A DNA stretch of 64,000 nucleotides from JAFGPL01 sp046485045 (GTDB lineage: Bacteria; Bacteroidota; Bacteroidia; Bacteroidales; UBA10428). Where the stretch lies: the NCBI GenBank assembly GCA_046485045.1, contig JAWOHT010000052.1:7724-71723 (forward strand), given 5' to 3'. This document shows positions 37,346 through 46,250 of the stretch, one piece after another. The notes beneath the pieces were generated by a model. It had not been told where the DNA came from. It was given only the letters and a program-made list of their open reading frames with translations, and searched no databases. Position 1 is the first letter of the stretch, and every line of letters starts with the position of its first letter. The position numbers and the translations under genes are program-made.

Positions 37346-38674
37346 ATGGCCGAACTAAAGGAAAAACTATACCAGAAGATTCAGGAATGGCGTCCGCGCA
37401 CCCAAAAGCTGCTCGATAAATATTCAGATGTGGTAATAGATGAAGTAACCATTGGCAAAGTGTTAGGCGGTATGCGAGGGTTAAAAAGCCTTGTAACAGA
37501 TATTTCTTACCTCGACCCGGAGGAGGGGATCAGATACCGTGGTCATACCCTTACGGAATTATTTGAAAAACTCCCTAAACCAAAAGGGTCTGAAATACCA
37601 TATGTCGAAGGGGTCTTTTACCTTTTGTTAACCGGAGATATACCTACGGAGGCTGAAGTTGCCGACACTCTCGACGAGTTCAGGAAACGCAGGATACTTC
37701 CCCGCTATGTGTATGAGGTTATTGATGCTTTTCCATGCTGCAGTCATCCAATGGCCATCTTTTCTACCGCCATTCTTACCATGCACCGTGAATCGTTTTT
37801 TACACGAAAATACCAGGCGGGGTTGAACAAATTAGATTACTGGGACCCTACCTACGAAGATGCCCTCAACCTGTTGGCCAAGCTGCCCGAAATTGGTTCC
37901 TATATTTATGCAAAATTATACCGCGATGGTAAGCGCATACAGTCTGATCCCAACCTTGATTTTGGCAGTAATTTTGCCAGAATGATGGGTATCGGCAAGC
38001 CATATGATGATGTTTCGCGCATGCACTTTATCATTCATGCCGACCACGAAAGCGGCAATGTAAGTGCCCACACCGGTCACCTCGTGGCCAGTTCGCTGTC
38101 GGATATATACCTTGCAATGTCGGCCATGATCAACGGCCTGGCGGGCCCCCTGCACGGACTTGCAAATCAGGAAGTACTCAGGTGGTTGCAAGAGCTCGAT
38201 GCACGTATGGATGGCAAAATGCCCACAGAAGATGAACTGCGGCAATTTGTCTGGGATACCCTCAATTCAGGCCAGGTAATTCCTGGTTTTGGTCATGCCG
38301 TTTTGCGCAAAACCGATCCACGCTACCTTATACAAAGGGAGTTTAGTCTTAAGCACCTTGCCGACGACCATCTTTTTAAGTATGTTGATATGCTCTACAA
38401 GGTCGTTCCCGGTATTTTAAAGGAACAGGGCAAGGCAAAAAATCCGTGGCCAAACGTTGATGCACAGTCAGGTGTTATTCAATGGCACTATGGCGTTGAT
38501 AAATACGATTTTTATACTGTGCTGTTTGGCATTGGCAGGTCTATCGGTATTTGTGCCAATATTATCTGGGACAGGGCCTTACTTTATCCGCTTGAAAGGC
38601 CTAAATCGCTCACTACCGAAATGCTCGAGAAAATTGTGGAGAATCAGAAAAGTAAAATTAAAACGGCAAGCTAA
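37346..38674 (+). CDS. gltA: Citrate synthase, eukaryotic (mitochondrial) type
   Basis: Condenses oxaloacetate and acetyl-CoA. The ATG at 37346 gives 442 residues; an upstream TTG at 37301 lies directly behind the eno terminator and is unlikely. Catalytic residues can be placed at His270 (GLAGPLHGLANQE), His317 (GFGHAVLRKTDPRY) and Asp372 (NPWPNVDAQSG). These blocks, with HADHESGNVSAHTGHLV, match the animal mitochondrial enzyme far better than the short bacterial or E. coli hexameric types. This form is known in Geobacter and some Bacteroidota. It should behave as a dimer not inhibited by NADH (inference from family). Confidence 0.94.
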   Translation: MAELKEKLYQKIQEWRPRTQKLLDKYSDVVIDEVTIGKVLGGMRGLKSLVTDISYLDPEEGIRYRGHTLTELFEKLPKPKGSEIPYVEGVFYLLLTGDIPTEAEVADTLDEFRKRRILPRYVYEVIDAFPCCSHPMAIFSTAILTMHRESFFTRKYQAGLNKLDYWDPTYEDALNLLAKLPEIGSYIYAKLYRDGKRIQSDPNLDFGSNFARMMGIGKPYDDVSRMHFIIHADHESGNVSAHTGHLVASSLSDIYLAMSAMINGLAGPLHGLANQEVLRWLQELDARMDGKMPTEDELRQFVWDTLNSGQVIPGFGHAVLRKTDPRYLIQREFSLKHLADDHLFKYVDMLYKVVPGILKEQGKAKNPWPNVDAQSGVIQWHYGVDKYDFYTVLFGIGRSIGICANIIWDRALLYPLERPKSLTTEMLEKIVENQKSKIKTAS

Positions 38675-38891
38675 AGGTTCGGTTTATTTATAATACCTAT
38701 CTGCATGCATGTACTTTCAATACATTTTGAATATTGCCAAAAGTATTGTTTTCATTGAATCTCTGGATACCCGGTACTTATAAAATTTAAAAAATACGTC
38801 ATTTACCTAAAGAAAACACTTAATTTAAAATTTTATTTTATTATCTGAAGAATAGTGACTATTTTCAGCGCTTGTAGAAAAATGATGTTAA
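38675..38891. other. Spacer before the Nfn-like operon
   Basis: AT-rich, 217 bp. No exact TAnnTTTG box or clear hairpin was found, although a promoter for the following three genes must lie here or upstream. Confidence 0.4.
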
Positions 38892-39725
38892 ATGAGCAAG
38901 ATAGTTACGAAAGAGTTTCTCTCTGAGAATGTTGTGAAAATTGAACTCGAAGCTCCGCTAATTGCCAGGAAGCGAAAAGCAGGGCACTTTGTTATTGTTA
39001 AGATTGGCAAAGAGGGCGAGCGCATACCGCTTACAATTTCGCAGGCCGATCCTGAGAAAGGCACCATTACACTTATTATTCAAAGGGTAGGGGTTACAAG
39101 CCATAAACTCTCGATGATGAATGAAGGCGATGAAGTAACCGACCTTGTCGGCCCCCTTGGGCATGCCACCAAAATAGAACAGGCAGGTACCATATTGTGC
39201 GCAGGAGGAGGCGTTGGTATAGCGCCGTTGCTGCCTATTGTCGAAGCCATGCATAATGCAGGTAACAGAATTATTACGGTGCTGGCAGCACGTAATAAAG
39301 AACTGCTGATTCTCGAAAAAGAGATAAGGGAGCATTCCGACGAAGTGATTATTATGACCGATGACGGCAGCTATGGTACCAAAGGCCTCGTGACAAACGG
39401 AATGGAAGAGGTAATCAACCGCGAGATAGTAAATCTTGCCATTACCATTGGCCCGGCCATTATGATGAAATTTACAAGTATGCTTACTAAAAAATATAAT
39501 ATTCCCACCATTGCAAGTTTGAACTCTATAATGGTTGATGGAACGGGAATGTGTGGCGCATGCAGGGTTTCGATCGGTGGCAAGACCAAATTTGTATGCG
39601 TTGACGGCCCCGAATTCGATGCCCACGAGGTTGACTTCGATGAACTCCTCATGCGCCTCGGGGCATACAAGCAACAGGAAGTTGAAGCATTTAGCAGGTA
39701 TCTTGAAGTGATTAACAATAGATAG
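38892..39725 (+). CDS. NfnA/SudB-like ferredoxin-NADP reductase subunit
   Basis: Small subunit (277 residues) of an NADH-dependent reduced ferredoxin:NADP oxidoreductase or sulfide dehydrogenase. FAD domain with RIPLTIS (44-50), NAD-binding domain with LCAGGGVGIAPLLP (102-115), and a [2Fe-2S] site with Asp216, Cys221, Cys224 and Cys236, the unusual one-Asp three-Cys ligation known for NfnA. One base separates its stop from the next gene, so the two are one complex. The pair moves electrons among ferredoxin, NADH and NADPH by flavin-based bifurcation; which direction is used cannot be read here. Confidence 0.9.
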   Translation: MSKIVTKEFLSENVVKIELEAPLIARKRKAGHFVIVKIGKEGERIPLTISQADPEKGTITLIIQRVGVTSHKLSMMNEGDEVTDLVGPLGHATKIEQAGTILCAGGGVGIAPLLPIVEAMHNAGNRIITVLAARNKELLILEKEIREHSDEVIIMTDDGSYGTKGLVTNGMEEVINREIVNLAITIGPAIMMKFTSMLTKKYNIPTIASLNSIMVDGTGMCGACRVSIGGKTKFVCVDGPEFDAHEVDFDELLMRLGAYKQQEVEAFSRYLEVINNR

Positions 39726-39726
39726 T

Positions 39727-41220
39727 ATGAGCGGTTTTGATACTGAATATCTGAAAAGTCTTCGCGAAGCGGAATGGAGAGCTAATCTCAGAAAGGGAAT
39801 AAAGGCCAAAGAGAGGACAGACAAAGAAAGGGTGAAAATGCCGGAGGTAGACGCTCTTGAAAGGGTCACAGGGCATATGGAGGTAAACACAGGCCTTACC
39901 AAAGAGATGGCAGTGGCTGAGGCACAGCGTTGTCTCGACTGCGTAAACCCTACATGCATTACCGGTTGCCCTGTAGGCATTAACATCCCCGAATTCATTA
40001 AACACATAGAGGCCGGCAATTTTATGGATGCTGCACGTACCCTCAAGGAAACCAATGCGATGCCGGCAGTTTGCGGCCGTGTATGCCCGCAGGAAGTACA
40101 GTGCGAGAAAAGTTGTTTCTATACCGAAAAACTTGGCAAAAAACCAGTGGCAATCGGTAACCTTGAACGGTTTGCAGCTGATTTTGAAAGAAACTCCGGT
40201 ACTGCCTATGTGCCCGGTATACCCGATAAGATATCAACAAAAGTGGCAGTTATAGGCTCCGGCCCTGCCGGGTTATCAGCCGCAAAAGACCTCGCAGGGT
40301 ATGGCTATGAAGTTACTGTATTTGAAGCTTTGCACGAACTGGGTGGCGTATTAAAATACGGCATTCCCGAATTCAGGCTCCCAAACGAAATCGTTGACTT
40401 TGAAATAGACAACCTGAAGAAAATGGGTGTTAAGTTCGTAAAGAACTTTGTGGTTGGAAAGACAGTTTCTTTCGAAGACCTGAAAGATGAAGGATTTGAA
40501 GCTTTTTTCGTGGGTAGTGGCGCCGGATTGCCAAATTTCATGAATATTCCCGGTGAAAACTTCATAGGTATTCTTTCATCTAACGAATACCTTACAAGGA
40601 TAAACCTAATGGGGGCTGCAAAGCCTGAATATGATACCCCGGTGGCGCCCGGCAATAAAGTTGCAGTTATTGGCGGTGGAAATACGGCAATGGATTCGGT
40701 GAGAACTGCAAAACGTCTCGGGGCTGAACGTGCCATGATTGTTTATCGCCGTTCTTTCGACGAGATGCCCGCAAGGCTTGAAGAACTGCACCACGCACGC
40801 GAAGAAGGAATCGAATTTCTTAACCTCAACAACCCTGTTCGCTATATTGCCGACAAAAACGGGTATGTATGCAAAATGGTTCTGCAGAAAATGGAACTGG
40901 GCGCACCAGATGCATCAGGGCGTAGAAAACCCTTTCCGGTTGAAGGTTCGGAATATGAGGTTGATGTTGACCAGGTAATCGTAAGTATCGGGGTATCTCC
41001 CAACCCGCTTATCCCGCAAAGTCTTCCGGGACTTAAAATGACCAAATGGGGCACCATTGAGGTTAATCCCGAAACAATGCAATCATCGGTGCCCGAACTT
41101 TTTGCAGGGGGCGACATCGTTAGGGGCGGCGCTACTGTTATTCTCGCCATGGGCGATGGCAGAAAGGCCGCAGCCGGAATGCACGAATATATTAAAAGTA
41201 AAACCAAAGCAGCAATTTAA
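39727..41220 (+). CDS. NfnB/GltD-like NADPH oxidoreductase subunit (glutamate synthase small-subunit family)
   Basis: Large subunit (497 residues) with two [4Fe-4S] sites at the N-terminus (Cys69, 72, 77, 81 and Cys116, 120, 126, 130), then FAD-binding GSGPAGLSAAKDLAGYGYEV and NADPH-binding VIGGGNTAMDSVRTAKRLGA. It is often annotated gltA/gltD, but there is no glutamate synthase large subunit nearby, and the NfnA-like gene one base upstream makes NfnB the better call. In this family the second flavin is where bifurcation occurs. Confidence 0.9.
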   Translation: MSGFDTEYLKSLREAEWRANLRKGIKAKERTDKERVKMPEVDALERVTGHMEVNTGLTKEMAVAEAQRCLDCVNPTCITGCPVGINIPEFIKHIEAGNFMDAARTLKETNAMPAVCGRVCPQEVQCEKSCFYTEKLGKKPVAIGNLERFAADFERNSGTAYVPGIPDKISTKVAVIGSGPAGLSAAKDLAGYGYEVTVFEALHELGGVLKYGIPEFRLPNEIVDFEIDNLKKMGVKFVKNFVVGKTVSFEDLKDEGFEAFFVGSGAGLPNFMNIPGENFIGILSSNEYLTRINLMGAAKPEYDTPVAPGNKVAVIGGGNTAMDSVRTAKRLGAERAMIVYRRSFDEMPARLEELHHAREEGIEFLNLNNPVRYIADKNGYVCKMVLQKMELGAPDASGRRKPFPVEGSEYEVDVDQVIVSIGVSPNPLIPQSLPGLKMTKWGTIEVNPETMQSSVPELFAGGDIVRGGATVILAMGDGRKAAAGMHEYIKSKTKAAI

Positions 41221-41237
41221 CCTTAAATATTAAAGCT

Positions 41238-42230
41238 ATGGCAGACCTATCAACCAAATATATGGGATTGACGCTTAAGAACCCTGTCATCGTGGGTAGT
41301 TGCGAATTAACATCGTCGGTTGAAAACATCAAAAAAATGGAAACAGCCGGAGCAGCCGCCGTAGTGCTGAAATCTGTTTTTGAGGAGGAAATACTTCTCG
41401 AAGTAAAAAAATACCTCGACGATGCGGCCAAGAGCGACCTTATCTATACAGAGCTCTCCGAAACCCTCGATTATATTGATTTGCATACAAAGCAGGAGAC
41501 ATTAAACAACTATCTCGACCTGATCAAAAAGGCTAAAAAAGAGACACTTATCCCCATTATTGCAAGTATTAACTGTATTTCCGACTCAGAATGGGTTGAT
41601 TTTACCGATAAAATTCAGGCAGCAGGCGCAGATGCCCTCGAACTGAATATTTTTCTAAACCCCATCGACAGCAGGGATAAAGATTTCGAAAAAACTGCTA
41701 TAAACATTATCAATAAGGTACTAAAAAAATCTACCATACCTGTAGCTGTTAAGCTTTCAAACTGTTTTACAAACCTCGCCCATACCCTGGTGCATATTTC
41801 AGAAACCGGTGTAGCCGGTATGGTGCTGTTCAACAGGTTCTACAGCCCCGATATCGATATTGACTACTTTTATGTGATGGCCGCCAACAAATTCAGCTCT
41901 CCCGATGAGTATGTCAAACCTCTAAGGTATATGGCCCTTTTGAGCGACAAGGTAAAGTGCAGCCTTGCTGCCTCAACCGGTATACATTACGGCAACACTA
42001 TGATTAAACAACTTCTGGCAGGCGCCGATGCAGTTCAGGTGGTTTCCACACTATACCTTAACGGAATTGATTACATCACAACCATGCTTACCGATCTTGA
42101 AAACTGGATGCAAAGCAAAGGTTATTTTTCAATAGGCCAGTTTAAAGGTAAAATGAGCTATAAAAACATTCCGAACCCTGCTGTATACGAGCGTATGCAG
42201 TTTATGAAGCACTACAGCCGGATAGGATAG
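41238..42230 (+). CDS. Dihydroorotate dehydrogenase-like flavoprotein
   Basis: A 330-residue TIM-barrel FMN protein related to class 1 dihydroorotate dehydrogenase: STKYMGLTLKNPVIVGSCEL at the N-terminus, ALELNIFLNPID at 133-144, and VPVAVKLS- and ADAVQVVSTLYLNG-like phosphate-binding strands. The usual catalytic cysteine/serine region after ELN is not conserved (FLNPID), and identity looks lower than for true PyrD, so the substrate is doubtful. It starts 17 bp after the NfnB-like gene and probably shares its transcript, which hints at a redox role fed by that complex. Confidence 0.82.
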   Translation: MADLSTKYMGLTLKNPVIVGSCELTSSVENIKKMETAGAAAVVLKSVFEEEILLEVKKYLDDAAKSDLIYTELSETLDYIDLHTKQETLNNYLDLIKKAKKETLIPIIASINCISDSEWVDFTDKIQAAGADALELNIFLNPIDSRDKDFEKTAINIINKVLKKSTIPVAVKLSNCFTNLAHTLVHISETGVAGMVLFNRFYSPDIDIDYFYVMAANKFSSPDEYVKPLRYMALLSDKVKCSLAASTGIHYGNTMIKQLLAGADAVQVVSTLYLNGIDYITTMLTDLENWMQSKGYFSIGQFKGKMSYKNIPNPAVYERMQFMKHYSRIG

Positions 42231-42271
42231 GTTGTATTTAAAGCTGCTATCGCGAAGTCTTCTTAACGAAT

Positions 42272-42358
42272 ATTCCTGCGAAAGCCAGCCCGGTTATACC
42301 AGTAGGGCATACAGGAATCTCTTAATTATCATAATTAATGATTATTAAGAGATTCCTG
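42272..42358. repeat. Dispersed repeat copy B with adjoining 15-bp perfect hairpin
   Basis: 42272-42326 matches the repeat at 9018-9073. Its end, CAGGAATCTCTTAAT (42312-42326), pairs perfectly with ATTAAGAGATTCCTG (42344-42358) across a 17-base loop. It lies between convergent genes and may stop transcription both ways, though no strong T run follows. Confidence 0.6.
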
Positions 42359-42397
42359 ATCTGACCAGGGATAATCTTTTTAGTTTGATTTATAAAC

Positions 42398-44314
42398 TTA
42401 TTTTACTTCTTCAAAATCAACATCGGTTACTTCTTCATTGGGACCTTTTGATCCTGATCCATTGTTGCTCGAAGTGGTTTGCTGGCCTTCGGTCTGAGCG
42501 CCTGCTCCCTGTTGGCTTGACTTATAGATTTCTTCTGAGGCTTTCTGCCATACGCTGTTCAGTTCTGCAGTAGCGCTGTCTATGGCACTTATATCCTGAT
42601 TTTTGTATGCAGTCTTGAGTTCTTCAAGCGCTTTTTCTATTGGAGCTTTTTTATCTGCAGGCAATTTATCCCCGAACTCTTTTAATTGTTTTTCTGTCTG
42701 GAATATCATGCTGTCAGCCGCATTCAGCTTATCAATACGTTCCCTTTTGGCTTTGTCGTCGGCTTCGTGCGATTTGGCTTCCTGTTTCATTTTTTCGATT
42801 TCGGCATCGGTAAGCCCGGTTGAAGCCTCAATTCTTATGCTTTGCTGTTTGCCTGTTCCTTTGTCTTTGGCTGAAACGTGCAAAATACCGTTGGCATCAA
42901 TATCAAATGTTACCTCAATTTGCGGAATACCCCTTGGTGCAGGTGGAATGCCATCGAGATGGAACCTGCCGATGGTTTTATTATCACCTGCCATGGGCCT
43001 TTCACCCTGCAGGATATGAATTTCAACCGAAGGCTGGTTGTCTGCTGCCGTAGTAAACGTTTCGGTTTTTTTGGTAGGGATGGTTGTATTAGACTCAATA
43101 AGCCTGGTCATTACACCTCCCATCGTTTCAATACCAAGCGAAAGCGGGGTGACATCAAGCAACAATACATCTTTTACTTCACCGGTGAGCACTCCGCCCT
43201 GAATTGCAGCGCCTACTGCAACAACTTCGTCGGGGTTAACGCCTTTTGAAGGCTTTTTCCCGAAAAATTTCTCCACGATATCCTGTATCGCTGGTATCCT
43301 GGTTGAACCTCCCACGAGTATCACCTCGTCAATGTCCGAAGTGTTCAGCCCGGCGTCTTTCAAAGCTTTGCGACATGGTTCCATCGTTGCCTGTATAAGT
43401 TGGTCGGCAAGGCTTTCAAATTTAGCCCTGGTAAGACTTTTTACAAGATGTTTTGGAATTCCGTCTACAGGCATAATGTACGGAAGGTTAATTTCGGTTG
43501 TTGATGAACTTGATAATTCAATCTTAGCTTTCTCCGCAGCTTCTTTCAGGCGTTGCATTGCCATAGGGTCTTTTCTAAGGTCAACACCTTCATCTTTAAT
43601 AAATTCTTCTGCCAGCCAGTCAATAATCGCATGGTCGAAATCATCTCCTCCAAGGTGGGTGTCGCCATTGGTAGATTTTACCTCAAATACACCATCACCA
43701 AGTTCGAGGATTGAAATATCGAATGTACCGCCGCCAAGGTCGAATACCGCTATTTTAATGTCTTTGTTTTTTTTGTCAAGCCCATATGCCAGAGAGGCAG
43801 CCGTAGGCTCGTTGATGATCCTGCGGACTTTAAGTCCGGCAATTTCCCCGGCTTCTTTTGTAGCCTGTCTTTGCGAATCGCTAAAATATGCCGGAACAGT
43901 AATTACTGCATCGGTAACTTCCTGACCGAGGTAATCTTCGGCAGTTTTTTTCATTTTCTGCAGTATCATGGCCGATATTTCCTGGGGAGTGTATTTTCTA
44001 TCATCAATCTCCACCCTGGGGGTGTTATTGTCGCCTTTGACCACTTTGTAAGGAACCCTTTTAATCTCTTTTTGAACCTTGTCGTAGGTTTCTCCCATAA
44101 AGCGTTTAATAGAAAAAACTGTCTTGGTAGGATTGGTTATCGCCTGCCTCTTGGCAGGATCACCTACCTTGCGCTCTCCGTTTTCTACAAATGCCACAAC
44201 AGAAGGGGTCGTTCTCTTTCCTTCGCTGTTAGGTATTACAACAGGTTCATTTCCTTCCATTACTGATACGCAGGAATTTGTTGTGCCTAAATCTATTCCA
44301 ATAATTTTACCCAT
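42398..44314 (-). CDS. dnaK: Chaperone DnaK (Hsp70)
   Basis: ATP-driven folding chaperone of 638 residues. Nucleotide domain: GIDLGTTNSCVSVMEG, VFDLGGGTFDISIL and GGSTRIPAIQ; substrate domain: LLLDVTPLSLGIETMGG; a helical lid, then a Ser/Gly/Gln-rich linker ending EEVTDVDFEEVK. grpE and dnaJ are not adjacent. The upstream region carries a possible heat-shock element, listed separately. Confidence 0.98.
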   Translation of the reverse strand: MGKIIGIDLGTTNSCVSVMEGNEPVVIPNSEGKRTTPSVVAFVENGERKVGDPAKRQAITNPTKTVFSIKRFMGETYDKVQKEIKRVPYKVVKGDNNTPRVEIDDRKYTPQEISAMILQKMKKTAEDYLGQEVTDAVITVPAYFSDSQRQATKEAGEIAGLKVRRIINEPTAASLAYGLDKKNKDIKIAVFDLGGGTFDISILELGDGVFEVKSTNGDTHLGGDDFDHAIIDWLAEEFIKDEGVDLRKDPMAMQRLKEAAEKAKIELSSSSTTEINLPYIMPVDGIPKHLVKSLTRAKFESLADQLIQATMEPCRKALKDAGLNTSDIDEVILVGGSTRIPAIQDIVEKFFGKKPSKGVNPDEVVAVGAAIQGGVLTGEVKDVLLLDVTPLSLGIETMGGVMTRLIESNTTIPTKKTETFTTAADNQPSVEIHILQGERPMAGDNKTIGRFHLDGIPPAPRGIPQIEVTFDIDANGILHVSAKDKGTGKQQSIRIEASTGLTDAEIEKMKQEAKSHEADDKAKRERIDKLNAADSMIFQTEKQLKEFGDKLPADKKAPIEKALEELKTAYKNQDISAIDSATAELNSVWQKASEEIYKSSQQGAGAQTEGQQTTSSNNGSGSKGPNEEVTDVDFEEVK

Positions 44315-44433
44315 GCTTTGAATATTTTTATGATTTCTGTTTTTACTTTATGTTTTTTATTTTTTTTCAATGATTGTGCCACTTTTGTTTTTTGTCATGT
44401 TTACCATAGATAATCATGTTTTTCTGCAAGATT

Positions 44434-44460
44434 TGACATTTATTTATGACAAAAAGGCAG
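44434..44460 (-). promoter_or_regulatory. Possible heat-shock control element upstream of dnaK
   Basis: On the minus strand CTGCCTTTTTGTCA (44460-44447) is followed by a second TGTCA at 44438-44434. TGTCA repeats of this sort upstream of a chaperone gene in Bacteroidota suggest a stress-related operator or promoter. No normal TAnnTTTG box was found. Weakly supported. Confidence 0.3.
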
Positions 44461-44548
44461 TTTGAAGAGGCTGAATAAAAATATGCTTAGGTATACCTAT
44501 TATTAAATTTATTTATAAACTTTGCACCTGAATTTTAAAATACCCGTC

Positions 44549-45370
44549 ATGCCAGATTCATTAAAGGAGAAACCTGCAAAAATCACCACCCATGTATTAC
44601 AAAACATGAAGTTGCACGGTGAAAAAATTTCGATGCTTACTGCATATGATTATTCGCTTGCCCGCATTATTGACAATTCGGGCATAGATGTAATACTTGT
44701 TGGTGATTCTGCTTCGAATGTTATGGCAGGTTATGAAACAACACTGCCAATAACCCTTAATGAGATGATTTATCACGCTTCTTCTGTGGTTCGTGGTGTA
44801 AAACGGGCGCTTGTGGTAGTTGACCTGCCATTTGGCACCTACCAGGGAAATTCAAAAGAAGCGTTAAATTCTGCCATAAAGATTATGAAGGAAACCGGTG
44901 CCGGCGCGGTTAAACTTGAGGGGGGAAAAGAGATACGCGAGTCGGTAGAACGTATCCTGTCGGCAGGTATACCGGTGATGGGCCACCTGGGGCTTACCCC
45001 ACAGTCAATACATAAATTCGGTACCTACGTGGTGCGCGCCAAAGATAAGGCCGAAGCTGAAAAACTTATCGAAGACGCCCATATCCTTGAAGAAACCGGA
45101 TGTTTCAGTATTGTACTAGAAAAAGTGCCAGCCCTGCTTTGTAAAAAAGTATCTGCAGAACTGAAAATTCCTATCATCGGCATCGGGGCAGGCAAATATG
45201 CAGATGGCCAGGTACTCGTACTCCATGATATGCTTGGGATTACCCAGGAGTTTTCGCCCCGTTTTTTAAGAAGGTACCATAATCTTTATGCAGAGATCAA
45301 AGGGGCTGTGCAGAATTATATCAGCGACATAAAAAAGGGTGATTTCCCGAATGATAAAGAGCAATACTAA
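44549..45370 (+). CDS. panB: 3-methyl-2-oxobutanoate hydroxymethyltransferase
   Basis: First step of pantothenate (coenzyme A) synthesis: adds a hydroxymethyl group to 2-oxoisovalerate. The ATG at 44549 gives 273 residues; an upstream TTG at 44522 would add nine. Metal ligands are seen in VGDSASNV and VVVDLPFG, with the catalytic glutamate in CFSIVLEKVP and GIGAGKYADGQVLV downstream. panC and panD are not adjacent. Confidence 0.96.
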   Translation: MPDSLKEKPAKITTHVLQNMKLHGEKISMLTAYDYSLARIIDNSGIDVILVGDSASNVMAGYETTLPITLNEMIYHASSVVRGVKRALVVVDLPFGTYQGNSKEALNSAIKIMKETGAGAVKLEGGKEIRESVERILSAGIPVMGHLGLTPQSIHKFGTYVVRAKDKAEAEKLIEDAHILEETGCFSIVLEKVPALLCKKVSAELKIPIIGIGAGKYADGQVLVLHDMLGITQEFSPRFLRRYHNLYAEIKGAVQNYISDIKKGDFPNDKEQY

Positions 45371-45441
45371 TGTTTTCTTTTCGTTTAAAAATTTGATTAC
45401 GGGTCATTTATTTTGTTTTTACAATCAATCCATCTCATGGC

Positions 45442-46128
45442 ATGAATATTCTTTTTGAAGATAACCATATTATTGCAGTAAATAAGAGTACCAGCGACCT
45501 GGTACAAGGCGACAAAACCGGAGATATACCCCTTGATGCCAGGTTGAAAGAGTATCTGAAAGAAAAGTATACCAAACAGGGAAATGTTTTTGTAGGTGTT
45601 GCACATCGCATTGACAGGCCTGTAAGCGGGGTGGTGCTGTTTGCCAAAACATCCAAAGCTCTTGCCCGCCTTAATAAAATGCTGAGTAAAGGAGAGCTAA
45701 AGAAGGCCTACTGGGCTATTGTGAAAAATAAACCGGGAAATGAATCGGGCATATTGCACCATTATCTTCTGAGAAATGAAAAACAAAATAAGTCATATTG
45801 TTATGACTCGCCAGTGGCAAATACCAAAGAGGCATTTCTCGAATACAGGTTAATCGCGAAGTCTGAAATGTATTACCTGCTCGAGATTGACCTTAAAACC
45901 GGAAGGCACCACCAGATAAGGGCGCAAATGGCAGCAATGGGCTGTCCGATAAGGGGCGACTTGAAGTATGGTTACCCGCGGTCGAACCAAAATGGGGGTA
46001 TATCTCTGCATGCCAGGCAAATAGAATTTGTCCACCCCGTAAGGAATGAACCTGTTACTATTACAGCACCTGTTCCTGCCGGGGATAAACTATGGCAATT
46101 TTTCGAATCAACCCTTGCTTCAAGGTAA
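45442..46128 (+). CDS. RluA-family RNA pseudouridine synthase
   Basis: A 228-residue enzyme that turns uridine into pseudouridine in rRNA or tRNA. It has the catalytic aspartate in AHRIDRPVSGVVLFAKT (near residue 53), and LKTGRHHQIRAQMAAMGCPI. There is no N-terminal S4 domain, as in the short RluA-type branch. An ATG five bases upstream leads at once to a stop. The target base is unknown. Lies downstream of panB, 71 bp away. Confidence 0.92.
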   Translation: MNILFEDNHIIAVNKSTSDLVQGDKTGDIPLDARLKEYLKEKYTKQGNVFVGVAHRIDRPVSGVVLFAKTSKALARLNKMLSKGELKKAYWAIVKNKPGNESGILHHYLLRNEKQNKSYCYDSPVANTKEAFLEYRLIAKSEMYYLLEIDLKTGRHHQIRAQMAAMGCPIRGDLKYGYPRSNQNGGISLHARQIEFVHPVRNEPVTITAPVPAGDKLWQFFESTLASR

Positions 46129-46250
46129 AAGGACAAGAACCTGACATCGCTCATAAAAACAGCCGACTCCCGTTAATTGTTAATAACCCGCTCTTTTATA
46201 AACAATATTTTTCATATTACCTGAGTTATTTTTGCTGTAAAGGCAAATGA

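Noticed and set aside
38958..40055. A 365-residue reading frame on the minus strand opposite the Nfn-like genes
   Set aside because: Its protein is cysteine- and histidine-rich without any motif, while the plus strand encodes two complete iron-sulfur flavoproteins; it is a shadow frame.
39727..41220. Glutamate synthase small subunit (gltD)
   Set aside because: There is no large subunit, and the gene is joined to an NfnA/SudB-like partner by a one-base gap.
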